Source: Actinobacteria bacterium UBA3120 (GTDB lineage: Bacteria > Actinomycetota > Actinomycetes > S36-B12). From it: DNA of 6,563 nucleotides. The DNA lies in the NCBI GenBank assembly GCA_002365735.1, contig DEZY01000121.1:1-6563 (forward strand), in the 5' to 3' direction. This document shows, one piece after another, positions 6,476 through 6,563 of the stretch; position 1 is the first letter of the stretch, and each line of letters starts with the position of its first letter. Below the pieces are notes generated by a model that worked only from the letters and a program-made list of their open reading frames with translations, was not told where the DNA came from and ran no database searches. Position numbers and translations under genes: made by a program.

Positions 6476-6563
6476 TCAAGAATAGCCACGCACCTTTTTC
6501 ACTGTATATTCACATTCCCTTTTGCGCTAGCCGCTGCGGCTATTGCGACTTCAACACTTACAC
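6472..6563 (+). CDS. hemW: HemW-type radical SAM heme chaperone (5' end only)
   Basis: Only the first 30 codons are in the window; the gene runs off the right edge. The ATG lies in an ATGA overlap with the lepA stop, a common sign of translational coupling, and only a weak GAAGAA precedes it. The visible protein reads [20 protein letters not shown] at residues 11-30. C18, C22 and C25 form the CX3CX2C [4Fe-4S] radical-SAM site. The residue two after the last Cys is Phe (F27). True coproporphyrinogen dehydrogenase HemN has a fourth Cys there (CX3CX2CXC), so this points to HemW, which carries and delivers heme. The position directly after lepA is also typical for hemW. Older annotations call it oxygen-independent coproporphyrinogen III oxidase-like. 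Confidence 0.95.
   Translation, partial: MIKNSHAPFSLYIHIPFCASRCGYCDFNTY

Noticed and set aside
6528..6542. Perfect 7+1+7 inverted repeat TAGCCGC-T-GCGGCTA in hemW
   Set aside because: It is produced by the codons of the conserved cysteine motif, has too small a loop, and has no T-run; most likely coincidence.
1..6563. Mobile elements, CRISPR arrays, tRNA/rRNA genes, toxin-antitoxin or defence systems
   Set aside because: Read on both strands, I saw no transposase, spaced direct repeats, RNA gene or such gene pairs. The window is filled by conserved core genes.

Overview
The window looks like a piece of the core chromosome of an actinobacterium. The gene order comEA - comEC - holA - (rpsT on the opposite strand) - lepA - hemW is the order commonly found in that phylum. 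Supporting signs are GTG as the probable start of lepA, a possible leaderless start for comEA, and the SGGNV form of the ComEC competence motif. Base composition looks only moderately GC-rich by eye (not computed). That would fit a mid-GC lineage, such as the small aquatic actinobacteria, better than a high-GC soil actinomycete, but this placement is inference.

Layout. Bases 1-69 are non-coding and carry a nested inverted repeat, two opposed DnaA-box-like 9-mers and a candidate -10 just before comEA. Bases 70-4159 hold three closely spaced + strand genes: comEA (DNA receptor), comEC (DNA channel with a C-terminal metallo-beta-lactamase domain) and holA (delta subunit of the DNA polymerase III clamp loader). 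They are separated by 12 and 7 bases and are probably co-transcribed. Convergent to them on the - strand is rpsT (ribosomal protein S20, 4448-4188). Its intrinsic terminator is a 14-bp hairpin plus a T-run that lies across the last codons of holA. Bases 4449-4639 form a divergent intergenic region with a plausible lepA promoter. lepA (elongation factor 4) follows, best started at GTG 4640. It overlaps by four bases (ATGA) the start of hemW, of which only the first 30 codons are inside the window, including its radical-SAM cysteine motif.

How the genes work together. ComEA and ComEC are the DNA-binding and membrane-passage parts of natural transformation, so the organism probably keeps at least the inner-membrane half of a DNA uptake system. 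No pilus or ssDNA-processing genes are in view. HolA loads the replication sliding clamp. S20 and LepA belong to translation, and HemW to heme delivery. The grouping is conserved, but no single pathway joins all of it.

I found no mobile element, CRISPR array, toxin-antitoxin pair, tRNA or rRNA, and no convincing novel system. The points worth a second look are regulatory: the structured comEA upstream region, the terminator embedded in the holA coding end, and start-codon choices.
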